Shown: positions 7,144 to 15,856, numbered from the stretch's first letter. The stretch: 43,583 nt of DNA from Ideonella_A sp031398385 (GCA_031398385.1 JANNNE010000341.1:1-43583), one strand, 5' to 3'. Notes: generated by a model from the letters alone, not told the origin. Numbers and translations are program-made.

Positions 7144-8277
7144 TCAATAACGTTTGGCCGCCTCGTCGAGCATGACCTCGGTCGCGCCGCCGCCGATCGC
7201 GAGGATGCGCGCGTCGCGCCAGAGTCGCTCGATCGGCGAGCCAATCATGTAGCCCATGCCGCCATGGAACTGCTGGCAGGTCTGGACCACCTCGTTGACC
7301 ATCTCGCCGCTCAAGGCCTTCAGCAGCGAAACATCCTGCACCACGTCGTGACCCTGCGTGACCCGCCAGGCGCAGTGATACATGTATTGTCGCGTCGCCC
7401 GCACCTTGGCATCGAGCATCGCCAGCCGCTGGCGGACCACCTGCTTGTCGAACAAGGTCGCGCCGAAGGCCTGGCGATCACGCACGTGGTCGAGCGTCAG
7501 GCGCAGCGCCTGCCCGGCATGGCCGACCGCCATCGCGGCCAGCGCGATGCGCTCGGTCTGGAAATTCTTCATCACGGCCTGAAAGCCGCGGTCCTGTTCG
7601 CCGAGCAAATTGGCGGCCGGAATGCGGCAACTCTCGAACACCAGTTCGGCGGTGTCGGACGAGCGCCAGCCAGTCTTGTCCAGGGAGCGGCCGACGTTGA
7701 ACCCTGGCGTTCCGCGTTCGACCGCAAACATCGAGATCGCATGCCTCGCTTCGCCCGTGCGCGCCGCGATGAAATACAGATCAGCATGGACCCCGTTGGT
7801 GATGAACAGCTTGCTGCCGTCGATCACCCACTGGTCGCCGTCACGCACCGCACGGGTTCGCAGGCCGGCGACATCCGAGCCGGCGCCGGGCTCGGTGATG
7901 CCCACCGCCGTGATCGTACGGCCCGAGGTGACGCCGGGCATCCAGCGGGCCTTCTGCTCGGCACTGCCGCCATGGTGCAGGTGCGGACTCGCCATGTCGG
8001 TATGCACCAGCACGGTGATGATGAAGCCGCCAAAGGTCGATTGCGACAAGGCCTCGGCAAACACCAGATTGGCCATCGCATCGGCGTCGCCCCCGCCGTA
8101 GCGCCCTTCGTACATCAAGCCGAGCAGACCGGCGTCGCCCATCTTGCGCAAAACCTCGCGCGGCACCATGCCCGCCGACTCCCAGGACTGCGCGATGGGT
8201 TCGACCTCGCGCGCCAGGAAACGCGCGATCTGGTCGCTGAGCAATTCGTGTTCGGAATTTCGGTAGATGTCGTTCAT
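7144..8277 (-). CDS. Acyl-CoA dehydrogenase
   Basis: This 377-residue FAD flavoenzyme oxidises an acyl-CoA to the 2-enoyl-CoA. The FAD-binding signature GITEPGAGSDVAGLRT (about 126-141) and DGSKLFITNG are present, as is the C-terminal QFHGGMGYMIGSPIERLWRDAR. The usual C-terminal catalytic Glu (in YEGT) is replaced by GGGATEV. A glutamate occurs instead in FQTERIALA (Glu242), the helix-G position used by long-chain and isovaleryl-CoA dehydrogenases, so the enzyme is probably active with that geometry. It heads the six-gene minus-strand run and is divergent from the TRAP binding-protein gene. Confidence 0.92.
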   Translation of the reverse strand: MNDIYRNSEHELLSDQIARFLAREVEPIAQSWESAGMVPREVLRKMGDAGLLGLMYEGRYGGGDADAMANLVFAEALSQSTFGGFIITVLVHTDMASPHLHHGGSAEQKARWMPGVTSGRTITAVGITEPGAGSDVAGLRTRAVRDGDQWVIDGSKLFITNGVHADLYFIAARTGEARHAISMFAVERGTPGFNVGRSLDKTGWRSSDTAELVFESCRIPAANLLGEQDRGFQAVMKNFQTERIALAAMAVGHAGQALRLTLDHVRDRQAFGATLFDKQVVRQRLAMLDAKVRATRQYMYHCAWRVTQGHDVVQDVSLLKALSGEMVNEVVQTCQQFHGGMGYMIGSPIERLWRDARILAIGGGATEVMLDEAAKRY

Positions 8278-8467
8278 GGATACGAATGGGTCCGTCGTCG
8301 GATCGCCTTCCGGCCGGAGTCCCGGCCGCCCGGGCGCTTTCGGGACAGTGTATGGGTGCCGGCGCGCGTCGTTTTCCTAGGGTAATTGCGCATCCCCGAC
8401 GCCCGTTGTCGACCAAAACGACCCTGCCCACGTTGATAATCTTTCTTGTTTACATCGGAGACGAACC
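8278..8467. promoter_or_regulatory. Divergent promoter region, acyl-CoA dehydrogenase / TRAP receptor
   Basis: This 190-base spacer must drive both directions. It holds an 8-bp inverted repeat, GTCGTTTT (8368-8375) and AAAACGAC (8415-8422), and an AT-rich patch TTGATAATCTTTCTTG just before the TRAP gene that could be a -10 region. The TRAP ribosome binding site GGAG lies at 8457-8460. The regulator is unknown. Confidence 0.35.
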
Positions 8468-9496
8468 GTGAAAATGTTGCTCAAGCCCATCTTCGGAGCC
8501 CTGCTGGCCCTGACCGCGATTCCTTACGCCAGTGCGGCCGACGTGACCCTGCGCCTGCACCAGCTGCTGCCCGCGCAGGCCACCATTCCGGCCAAGGCAA
8601 TCACGCCCTGGATCGCGAAGGTCGAGAAGGAAAGCGGCGGGCGCATCAAGGTTCAGCATTTCCCGGCCATGCAGCTCGGCGGCAAGCCGACCGAACTGTT
8701 CGACCAGGCCAAGGATGGCGTGGTCGACATTGTCTGGACCGTGCTCGGGTATACCCCAGGCCGCTTCCCGAAGTCCGAAGCCTTCGAGTTGCCGTTCAAC
8801 AGCGGTCCCGCCGAGCCGGCTTCGCGGGCCTTCCAGGCCTTTGTCGAGAAAAATGCCGCCGACGAATTCAAGGACATCAAGCTGCTGGCGGTTCACGTGC
8901 ACGGCCCCGGCTTGTTCCACAGCAAGGATCCGATCAACAAGCTCGAAGACCTGAAGGGCATGAAGGTGCGCGGTGGCTCGCGTGTCATTAACATCATGCT
9001 CGAGCAACTGGGCGCGGTGCCGGTGGGCATGCCGGTGCCGGCGGTCGGTGAGGCGCTGTCGAAAGGCGTGATCCAGGCGACCACCATTCCCTGGGAGGTT
9101 GTCCCGGCGGTCAAGGTGCAACAGATCGTCAAGAACCACACCGGCTTCACCGGCGAAAAGGGCTTGTATACCCAGACCTTCGTGTTCGCGATGAATCGCG
9201 CCTCCTATGACAAGCTGCCCGCCGATCTGAAGAAGGTGATCGACGCCAACAGCGGCATGGAAACCGCCGCGATGTTCGGTCGTGCGATGGAAGCCGGCGA
9301 CACCGCCGGTCTGTCATTGGCCCAGAAGGCCGGCAACAACATCATCACGCTCGACGCCGCCGAAACCGCACGCTGGCAACGTGCCGCCGCCGGCGTTCGC
9401 GCGGTCTGGTACAAGGAAGTGGGCGACAAGGGCATCGACGGACCGAAGCTGGCTGCCGAGGCCGAGGCGCTGATCAACAAGTACTCGAAGAAGTGA
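8468..9496 (+). CDS. TRAP transporter solute-binding protein, DctP family
   Basis: This 342-residue periplasmic receptor has a signal peptide ending ASA (about residues 1-23). DctP-type features follow: VTLRLHQLLPAQA, MQLGGKPTELFDQAKDGVVDIVW, and LKGMKVRGGSRVINIMLEQLGAVPVGMP, where Arg168 corresponds to the arginine that grips substrate carboxylates. The GTG at 8468 is preferred over the ATG six bases later because GGAG is 7 bases upstream of it. The DctQ and DctM membrane subunits are not in the window, so this receptor is an orphan here. Its divergence from acyl-CoA catabolism genes suggests an organic-acid substrate, which is inference. Confidence 0.9.
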   Translation: MKMLLKPIFGALLALTAIPYASAADVTLRLHQLLPAQATIPAKAITPWIAKVEKESGGRIKVQHFPAMQLGGKPTELFDQAKDGVVDIVWTVLGYTPGRFPKSEAFELPFNSGPAEPASRAFQAFVEKNAADEFKDIKLLAVHVHGPGLFHSKDPINKLEDLKGMKVRGGSRVINIMLEQLGAVPVGMPVPAVGEALSKGVIQATTIPWEVVPAVKVQQIVKNHTGFTGEKGLYTQTFVFAMNRASYDKLPADLKKVIDANSGMETAAMFGRAMEAGDTAGLSLAQKAGNNIITLDAAETARWQRAAAGVRAVWYKEVGDKGIDGPKLAAEAEALINKYSKK

Positions 9497-9564
9497 TTGT
9501 TGAGAGTGCGCGGCAGGCACACGATCGTTGCCTTCCATTCGTTTCCGCATGCCCTTGTTGAGCA

Positions 9565-9694
9565 GGCCGGGGAGGTCGGGCGGGCGGATGCCTTCATGTC
9601 CCCCGACGCCGGCCTGATCGAAGCGCCTTGAAATCGAGCGAGGCGGCGTCTCCTCCTCTACTTCCGGCATCCGCCCGCCCGCCCTCCCCGGCTG
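9565..9694. repeat. Inverted-repeat element, copy 1
   Basis: Two 28-base arms (9565-9592 and 9667-9694) are inverted copies matching at 26 of 28 positions, with a GGGCGGGCGGATGCC inner end. The 74-base interior contains TGTCCCCC near one arm and GTCTCCTCCTCTACTTC near the other. The reverse complement of the element at 16946-17041 has the same words in the same order (TGTCCCCC, then GCGCCTCCTCC, then TTACCTTC, then a CGCCCGCCCG arm). The two are therefore probably members of one dispersed, non-coding family. No transposase lies inside. Confidence 0.7.
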
Positions 9695-9763
9695 ATGCGG
9701 CAGTTCATTCGAACGAGGCGGATTGCGTGGGTTGGCGTCTTCGCGAATCTTGATGGAATTGCG

Positions 9764-9832
9764 ATGAACTACACCGAAGCTTTCGCATCGTATGGCGCGA
9801 AGCTGAAAAATCGGAAGTGGTCGGTTTCCGCC
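9764..9832 (+). pseudogene. Truncated 5' gene fragment (MNYTEAFASYG...)
   Basis: A protein-like start, MNYTEAFASYGAKLKNRKWSVSA, runs about 23 codons and then passes into Arg/Pro-rich sequence typical of an out-of-frame reading. It resembles the start of a family of uncharacterised or mobile-element proteins I recall only vaguely. It abuts another gene fragment on the opposite strand, so the site looks like a recombination scar. Function unknown. Confidence 0.3.
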
Positions 9833-9842
9833 TGCTCGGCGC

Positions 9843-9929
9843 GATGTGCCCGGAGTCGAGGACAACGACCTCGTCCACCAGATTGGCCAAGAAGTCCATG
9901 TGGTGCTCGAGTGCATCAACACCGGGGCG
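9843..9929 (-). pseudogene. Possible ABC-transporter ATPase (LivG-like) C-terminal remnant
   Basis: On the minus strand a frame reads VDALEHHMDFLANLVDEVVVLDSGHIA. This resembles the EHHMDxVMxLxDxVxVLDxGxxIA stretch of branched-chain amino-acid ABC ATPases (H-loop and following strand). No Walker motifs are nearby and the frame is closed on both sides, so if real it is only a remnant. The call rests on motif recall over about 27 residues. Confidence 0.3.
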
Positions 9930-9950
9930 CCTTGCTTCAACCGCCTGGAT

Positions 9951-10841
9951 TCAGTCGAACGCCATGGTGAAGATGGCATTGGCACCTGAACAGGTGACGA
10001 ATACCCGTTGCTCATGCTGGTCGATGGCCAGATTGCTCGGAAACGCACCTTCCGGGAATCGGATGCGTCGGCTGACTTCGCCTTGCGGTGTCAGGACCCA
10101 AACCGTGTCTGCCCCGGGTAGGCACACCCACAGACGCTTGCGTGAGTCGATATGGATGCCGTCGGGTCCGACCGGGCCATAGAAACTCGCGAAGCGGCCT
10201 ACTTTCGAGGGTTCCCCCGACGCCATCAACGGCGCCCGCCACACACTGTTGTCGCGCGTGATCGCGACATAGAGTTCGCGGCCGTCGGCGCTGACCCGGA
10301 CGCCGTTCGGACTGGGCAGGCCGGCAAGGACACAGGTGAGCTGGCCGTTGCTGGTCCAGCGGTAGAGCCTTCCGGTCGGGTCGTGCAGTCCCGTCTGGCC
10401 CTGGTCGGTGAACCATACCGTGCGCTCGGCATCGATGTGCAGGTCGTTGACACCGAGAAACTGCTGGGAGAGGCGATGCCCCAGAACGATCGAGACTGTT
10501 CCAGTGTCGGGGTTCACTTCGACCAGACCGTTCTTGTGGTCGGCAACCAGCAACTGACCATGGTGTTGTACTTTCAGGCCATTTGGCCAGCCGTCGTACT
10601 CACAGACAACATGCCACTGGCCCTGGCTCGACACCGACAGGATCCGGCCAGCCGGAATGTCAACACAGAAGAGGGTGCCATCAGCTGAAATGTCCGGCCC
10701 TTCCAGAAAATTCCGTGCGCTTGATCCTCGGCGATTGGCTTCGCTCCATTCGCACCTCACGCTCCGACGCACCAGTGAATCGGGAAGCGCCGACCATTGC
10801 TGTGCAACGCTTGACTTGAAGTCTGTGGCTGTCACCAGCAT
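9951..10841 (-). CDS. SMP-30/gluconolactonase/LRE family protein
   Basis: This 296-residue six-bladed beta-propeller protein carries the family's metal-binding positions: Glu47 in LEGPDIS, Asn132 in GVNDLHID, Asn179 in PSPNGVRVS and Asp227 in GPDGIHID. Enzymes of this family hydrolyse sugar-acid or other lactones using a divalent metal. The ATG follows an AAGGAA ribosome binding site. It is separated by 66 bases from the upstream aldo/keto reductase and is the last gene of the minus-strand catabolic cluster. There it could open a lactone made by the oxidoreductase or released by the glycoside hydrolase. The exact substrate is unknown. Confidence 0.9.
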   Translation of the reverse strand: MLVTATDFKSSVAQQWSALPDSLVRRSVRCEWSEANRRGSSARNFLEGPDISADGTLFCVDIPAGRILSVSSQGQWHVVCEYDGWPNGLKVQHHGQLLVADHKNGLVEVNPDTGTVSIVLGHRLSQQFLGVNDLHIDAERTVWFTDQGQTGLHDPTGRLYRWTSNGQLTCVLAGLPSPNGVRVSADGRELYVAITRDNSVWRAPLMASGEPSKVGRFASFYGPVGPDGIHIDSRKRLWVCLPGADTVWVLTPQGEVSRRIRFPEGAFPSNLAIDQHEQRVFVTCSGANAIFTMAFD

Positions 10842-10907
10842 GAACGTTCCTTCGAAACGCGAAGACAGCCGCGCAACCCGGCCTCAGGATGATGCTTCAT
10901 TCCATGC

Positions 10908-11774
10908 TCACCGACGCCGGTTCAATGCATCGAGGTCGTAGCGGGCAGCCCCATCTGCGATGAGTTCGATGGCATCGTCCACATCGGCAGTCGACTGGAT
11001 TCCTACCAGGGCACAGTTCACCTCGGGTGTCGAAAGCGCAAAACGGATCGCCAACTGGGTGGCCTTGCGCAGGTCGATGTCAGGGAACTCGGACTTCAGC
11101 AGCCGCTGGAAAAGCCCCGATGTCGACGTCCGCATCGTGACCACGCCGATGCCCAGTTCCCGGGCGAGCGGGATGACGCCAAATGGCCCCCAACGGTAGT
11201 CGCAACTGGCGGTCGCCATGATGTTGTAGCCGATCTGCATCACCGCGAAATGGCCGCTGCGCAGCAGACGCTCGACCCCTGGCGATGGCGTTTCGGCCGT
11301 GAAGCCAACTTCTCGGGCAAGCTTCTTCGACTTGACGCGCGCCAGCCAGTCCGGCAAAAAGGAAGCCAACATTTGCTTGGCCAACTCGTCGCTGATGTTC
11401 AACCCGTGGCACTGCAGCAGGTCGATTTGGCGAACCTTCAGGCGTTCCAGACTCTGGCCAAGCAATTCGTCGAGTTGTTCCGCCGACCCAGCAGGCGACC
11501 ATTTGAACTTGGTGGCCATGAAGATCCGCGAGCGCAACGGTTCGAGCACCTCGCCGAAGAGCCGCTCCGACCGACCCTCGCCATAGGTAGGCGCCGTGTC
11601 GAAATAGTTGATGCCCTGGTGGACGGCACTGAGCAATGCTGCCTTGGCCTCCTCGCGAAACGTCTCCGAGTCCCGGTCCAGACCGTCTATATAACCTTGT
11701 ATTCCGACCGCAGACCCACCAAAGCCGATGGCCGAGATGCGCCAGCCCGTGCTTCCCAATTCACGATAGTCCAT
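10908..11774 (-). CDS. Aldo/keto reductase
   Basis: This 288-residue (beta/alpha)8 NADPH oxidoreductase opens with MDYRELGSTGWRISAIGFGG and shows the full catalytic tetrad. Asp59 and Tyr64 lie in NYFDTAPTYGEGRSE, Lys89 in MATKFKW and His123 in LLQCHG. The C-terminal NCALVGIQSTADVDDAI is the cofactor-binding region. Its ATG immediately follows the amidohydrolase stop codon with no spacer, so the two are co-translated. In this cluster it most likely reduces or oxidises a sugar-derived carbonyl; resemblance to galactose-dehydrogenase-type reductases is suggestive only. Confidence 0.92.
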   Translation of the reverse strand: MDYRELGSTGWRISAIGFGGSAVGIQGYIDGLDRDSETFREEAKAALLSAVHQGINYFDTAPTYGEGRSERLFGEVLEPLRSRIFMATKFKWSPAGSAEQLDELLGQSLERLKVRQIDLLQCHGLNISDELAKQMLASFLPDWLARVKSKKLAREVGFTAETPSPGVERLLRSGHFAVMQIGYNIMATASCDYRWGPFGVIPLARELGIGVVTMRTSTSGLFQRLLKSEFPDIDLRKATQLAIRFALSTPEVNCALVGIQSTADVDDAIELIADGAARYDLDALNRRR

Positions 11775-12746
11775 TTAGCCAACCTTGTTCGAAATGTGCG
11801 TGAGCAAGCCGCTTTCAATCAGCATCTGGACAAACTTGCTGTAGCGAACCTCGTTGGCACGCCCCGTTGCCAGATACGCGGTCATCACTTGCTGGTGCAG
11901 ATCCTCCGGCAACTGCAACGCCTTTGGAAACAGCTGAATGACCGATTGAACCTTGTGCTGCATCAAATCGAACGCGGGGTCGGTCGTGATGACTGAGCTG
12001 CTTTCCCCAGCGAAGATCAGCCGTTTGGCGTTGTCATGAAAAAACAGCGCACGCTCAGTCTCGGACGGCTCGAACTGGTCGATGAAATGAATGGTGTCGG
12101 CATAACTCTCATCGCGCCACAACGCCACCGGCCATTCGCTGCCCCACAGAAGCCGGTGCCACCCGACATGGCGCACGAGGGCCCGCGTCCAGGGTAAAAG
12201 CAGGGCCGAGTCCATCAAGCCCTGGCGCGTCAATGCGACGGCAAATCTCTGATGCCCGAACAAGCGAGCCATCGATGGCTCGCTGACGAGCAATGATGGA
12301 TCGCACGGCCCTGCGAAGTGGCCACCGATCAGAAAGCTGTCCGGGTACCAGTCGAGAAAATCGGCAAGCATTTCGCAGTAAGGTACCCAAGGCTCGAATC
12401 CGACCACGAGTGCGAATTTCTTGTGTCGCCCGACGATCTCCAGGAGCTCGGGGTCGTCGAGGGCCGCCTTGGCCATGATTCTGATGCCGCTGAAACCCGC
12501 GCTCAGTTGCGATTCGACCGAATTGCGAATCGTCGCCCGATCGGGACCCAGCGGAAGGCCAAGGGCCTTGAACCGGTGCGGAGCAATGGAGACCGCTCGC
12601 GCCAACTCGAACAGATCAGGGCAAAACTGGGCGGTCGACAGCAATGTGTGTTCGACCCCGTGTTCAGTCATCAGGGCCAGGAAAGCCTCGGCAGTGGTGA
12701 ACCGCGGCAGACCGATGTGCCCGTAGACGTCGATCAGCATTTTCAT
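11775..12746 (-). CDS. Amidohydrolase-fold protein (amidohydrolase_2 type)
   Basis: This 323-residue protein matches metal-dependent TIM-barrel hydrolases of the amidohydrolase_2 group. GFSGIRIMAKAALDDPELLEI, LIGGHFAGP (His143), HRLLWGSEWP and FFHDNAKRLIF are recognisable blocks. Two usual metal positions differ: the N-terminal DxHxH reads D-V-Y-G-H (Tyr8 for the first His), and the usual GSDWP reads GSEWP (Glu204). The metal site may therefore be altered or absent. About 70 extra C-terminal residues follow the barrel. It overlaps the glycoside hydrolase gene by 4 bases (ATGA). A lactonase or decarboxylase role is possible but unproven. Confidence 0.82.
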   Translation of the reverse strand: MKMLIDVYGHIGLPRFTTAEAFLALMTEHGVEHTLLSTAQFCPDLFELARAVSIAPHRFKALGLPLGPDRATIRNSVESQLSAGFSGIRIMAKAALDDPELLEIVGRHKKFALVVGFEPWVPYCEMLADFLDWYPDSFLIGGHFAGPCDPSLLVSEPSMARLFGHQRFAVALTRQGLMDSALLLPWTRALVRHVGWHRLLWGSEWPVALWRDESYADTIHFIDQFEPSETERALFFHDNAKRLIFAGESSSVITTDPAFDLMQHKVQSVIQLFPKALQLPEDLHQQVMTAYLATGRANEVRYSKFVQMLIESGLLTHISNKVG

Positions 12747-14869
12747 GCGACCCGCACAAGCAAGGATTCAAAATCATCGAGCCGTTCCAGCCGGGTCTCC
12801 AGCCAACCAGATTCCACCGTGCAGTGGGCGGCTGCACCTGAAGTGATCCATGTCGCCTCGTGAAACGACGCGCCGGGCGGCAATTTCAATCGGATGCGCA
12901 AATCGGCAATCGGCATGATTTCCTCGACCGCGCGACGCTGTGTAGCGTGCACACCACCACCGCTCGCCGACAAGTTCACCATGTGCAGTACCAGCCTATT
13001 GTCTGCGGACATCAGCGAAATATCGATCAGTCCGGGGCCCGCTATCTCGGCCTGTGCCTCGTAGTCCGGCGCCTGACGCACCGCATTGCCAATCAGGCGC
13101 ATGCAATCGCGAAACCCGAATTCATACGCCACCCGATCGGGTTCCCATGGGAACGAGATGATCGATCCCTTGCCATGTACGGCCTCATGCACCAGCGGAA
13201 TCTTCGAGACCTCGGGCGCTGCGTTGAATTCCGGCACGCTGATGCCGCTACCCGGCTCGGTTTCGATCGGGGGAATCAGCGACAGGACCGGTGCGGCCGA
13301 TTGCAGAGAACGGGTGACGCTGACACTGCCTGCGATGGGAAGCACATTGGTATCGCCGATGCCAACGAGCAGGGCATGGGAGGGATCCTGTATCGATGCA
13401 TAGGCTGCTTTCAGGTCGGACAAGGGCGCGCCACAGACTTCGAACCCGGCCGCCTCGGCCAGCAAGTTGCGTGAGCGCTCCTCGCCGTCCTCGTGAAGAT
13501 CGCCAGTCCGGAATGTGGTGACGAGGTGCCCGCCGCCGCGGACGTATTCCAGCAGTGCCGCAACGGCGGAATCCGACAGGCAGACCCCGCAGGGCAGCAA
13601 CACCGAGCGGTAGCGGCTGAGGCTGTCGACGGCGAGCCGGTGATCGCTCAGCATGTCGAAGGGGATGCGCTCACTCATCAAGGCGTTGTAGGCGCCCCTG
13701 AAGTTGCCGAGATAACTCGCGACGGGATTGGTGCCGCCATAGTTGTCCAGCGTTCGACGGGAGTACACCAGTGCAACTTCGGCGCACGAGCGTGTGTTGG
13801 TATATGCGTCGGGGTTGCTCTCGATCTGAGCGAACAATTGTCTGAATTGATCCAGACCACGGCGGTCGAAATGCTCCGAAAAGTAACCCGTGAGATGAAG
13901 CCAGGGGCGCACGCCATGACTGATCATCTGCGCCGTCCAGGCGCGGTTCTCCGCCGCCGGCGCACTGTAGAAGCGCCACCACGGATAGAAATAGCTGACA
14001 GTGGCGCCGGCAGGCTTGTCCGGATTGAGCGTATGCAGGAACCTGGCTTCCATTCCCGGCCACCACAGGTTGGGGTAGCGGCGCTGCGCCTCAACGATCA
14101 GCCCGTCCGTGTGTGGCTCGAGGTAATCGGTGTCCCAGCCGCCGCGACGGGCATGGTCCCATGACTCGCCCACCTGCGACAGGGGCAACCAGGCACAGGT
14201 CGGGCGAACCTTTGCAATGGCTTCGTGAACCAGCCGATTCCAGTCGGCGATCGACGTGTAGCGCCACTCGTTGTACTGACGCCAAGCGGTCTGCGACCAA
14301 TCTTCCTCGACAGGCAGATCGAGCCCCGCGAATTCGCGAAACCTGAGGCGGCAGTTTTCGCAGAAGCAGCGTGGCGCATGCCAGGGGGAATGCTGGGCTG
14401 CGTTGGCCCAGAGCCCGTCAAGGTCGTAGCGGTCCAGGATCTCGGTCACGACATCGAGCATGAACTTGCGGTAGTAGTCGCCGCTCGGGCAGGTCAGGAA
14501 GTAGCCATGGATATCGACTGGCTTCCCATCCGCGGTCAGCGCGAACCAGGAGGGATTTTCGCGGTACAAGGATTCCGGCGCCAGGCTGGGATCGATGCGG
14601 CCCAAAACCCTGAGTTTTTCGCGGCGCAGAGCGCTGATCGTTTCCGCCACGACATCGCGATCCCCCAAGGTAGGGCTGCGCAGATGGTGGGCGATTTGCG
14701 TCGGGTAATAAGCGGTGATGCCGCCAACGCTGAACCCCACGGTATTGACATGGAAGGTCTTGGCAAGCTGCACCAGGGCCTCCGGATCCCAGGAGCCGGC
14801 ATCGTCCTGCCTCATCGTCATGATGAGAACCAGACTGCGATGCAGCCATTCGTGCCGTGAATCGATCAT
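12743..14869 (-). CDS. Putative glycoside hydrolase (GHL6-like) with beta-galactosidase trimerisation-like domain
   Basis: This 708-residue cytoplasmic protein lacks a signal peptide. Residues about 1-390 resemble the uncharacterised GHL6 barrel: NTVGFSVGGITAYYPTQ, DLDGLWANAAQ, then CFCENCRLRFREFAGLDLP. Residues about 395-610 resemble the Rossmann-like trimerisation domain of beta-galactosidases (IPFDMLSDHRL, YRSVLLPCGVCLSD, YVRGGGHLVTTFRTG). A beta-rich tail (LVLHMVNLSASG) follows. It starts 9 bases after the Bug receptor stop and overlaps the amidohydrolase start. An unusual glycoside is the likely substrate; catalytic residues cannot be assigned from sequence alone. Confidence 0.75.
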   Translation of the reverse strand: MIDSRHEWLHRSLVLIMTMRQDDAGSWDPEALVQLAKTFHVNTVGFSVGGITAYYPTQIAHHLRSPTLGDRDVVAETISALRREKLRVLGRIDPSLAPESLYRENPSWFALTADGKPVDIHGYFLTCPSGDYYRKFMLDVVTEILDRYDLDGLWANAAQHSPWHAPRCFCENCRLRFREFAGLDLPVEEDWSQTAWRQYNEWRYTSIADWNRLVHEAIAKVRPTCAWLPLSQVGESWDHARRGGWDTDYLEPHTDGLIVEAQRRYPNLWWPGMEARFLHTLNPDKPAGATVSYFYPWWRFYSAPAAENRAWTAQMISHGVRPWLHLTGYFSEHFDRRGLDQFRQLFAQIESNPDAYTNTRSCAEVALVYSRRTLDNYGGTNPVASYLGNFRGAYNALMSERIPFDMLSDHRLAVDSLSRYRSVLLPCGVCLSDSAVAALLEYVRGGGHLVTTFRTGDLHEDGEERSRNLLAEAAGFEVCGAPLSDLKAAYASIQDPSHALLVGIGDTNVLPIAGSVSVTRSLQSAAPVLSLIPPIETEPGSGISVPEFNAAPEVSKIPLVHEAVHGKGSIISFPWEPDRVAYEFGFRDCMRLIGNAVRQAPDYEAQAEIAGPGLIDISLMSADNRLVLHMVNLSASGGGVHATQRRAVEEIMPIADLRIRLKLPPGASFHEATWITSGAAAHCTVESGWLETRLERLDDFESLLVRVA

Positions 14870-14878
14870 TTGCGAAGC

Positions 14879-15856
14879 TCAGTTGAATTGCAGGTTGGCC
14901 TTCTTGATGAGCGTGCTCCATTTGAGCTGTTCGCGGCGGATCAGGTCGGCGAATTCCGCCGGGCTGCCGCCAATTGGCGTTAAGCCCATTTCCTGCATCT
15001 TGGCCCCGGTAGCGGGCATGCGAACGACCTTTGTAATTTCCGCGCTCAATCGATCGACGATCTCTTTTGGCGTACCGGCGGGCGCGGCAACGCCATTCCA
15101 TGCGATGGCTTCGTAACCGTCCAATCCAGACTCATTGACGGTTGGAATCTCGGGCACCAGATCGTTTCGCTGCAAACTGGTGACCGCCAGCGCTTTCAGT
15201 TTTCCGCTTTTGACGTGTGGCAACGCCTCGTGAATGTTCGCGAACATGACATGGGTGCGTCCGGCCAGCATTTCGACCACTGCGGGTGCGCCTCCACGAA
15301 AGCCGATGTGGACCATGTCGACATCGGCAAGATTCTTGAACAACTCACCGGATAGATGGCCCAGGCTACCGTTGCCGACCGATGCGTAATTGAGCTTGCC
15401 AGGATTGGCTTTGAGGTGCGCGATCAATTCCTTGATGGTGTTCGCCGGAACGGAGGGATGGGTCACGACCAGGAACGGGTTCGTATTGATCAGCGTAACG
15501 GGCGCCAAATCCTTGAGTGGGACATACGGGAGATTGGATTGGGCATAGGGCAAAATAGACATTGGCGCGACGGCGGCCAGCAGCAATGTGTACCCATCCG
15601 GCTTCGCCTTTGCCACGAAATCGGAGCCGATCGATCCGCCAGCGCCCCCCTTGTTGTCGATGACGATGGGTTGACCAAGCGGTTTTTCGATCATGGTGGA
15701 CACCAGCCGGGAGATCTGGTCGGCTCCACCTCCTGCTGGATACGGGACGATGAAGCGGATGGCCCTGTCCGGATATTGAGCGTGGGCGCCATTGAAGAAA
15801 AGTGCTGCCAGCAAGCAACTGCTGACCCGCAGAAGAACTCTGGACATTGAATTCAT
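14879..15856 (-). CDS. Tripartite tricarboxylate transporter substrate-binding protein (Bug/TctC family)
   Basis: This 325-residue periplasmic receptor has a signal peptide ending GAHA (about 1-27). YPDRAIRFIVPYPAGGGADQISRLV follows, the strongest signature of Bug proteins, then PIVIDNKGGAGGSIGSDFVAKAKPDGYTLL. Bug proteins bind carboxylated solutes and hand them to TctA/TctB membrane subunits, which are not encoded in this window. The ATG at 15856 follows GAGGAG and was preferred over longer starts that would precede the signal peptide. It is the first gene of the catabolic cluster, directly facing the IclR regulator, so it probably reports or imports that pathway's substrate. Confidence 0.93.
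   Translation of the reverse strand: MNSMSRVLLRVSSCLLAALFFNGAHAQYPDRAIRFIVPYPAGGGADQISRLVSTMIEKPLGQPIVIDNKGGAGGSIGSDFVAKAKPDGYTLLLAAVAPMSILPYAQSNLPYVPLKDLAPVTLINTNPFLVVTHPSVPANTIKELIAHLKANPGKLNYASVGNGSLGHLSGELFKNLADVDMVHIGFRGGAPAVVEMLAGRTHVMFANIHEALPHVKSGKLKALAVTSLQRNDLVPEIPTVNESGLDGYEAIAWNGVAAPAGTPKEIVDRLSAEITKVVRMPATGAKMQEMGLTPIGGSPAEFADLIRREQLKWSTLIKKANLQFN

Noticed and set aside
7144..8277. Acyl-CoA dehydrogenase as catalytically dead because YEGT is missing
   Set aside because: A glutamate at the alternative helix-G position (Glu242) is present, as in isovaleryl- and long-chain enzymes.
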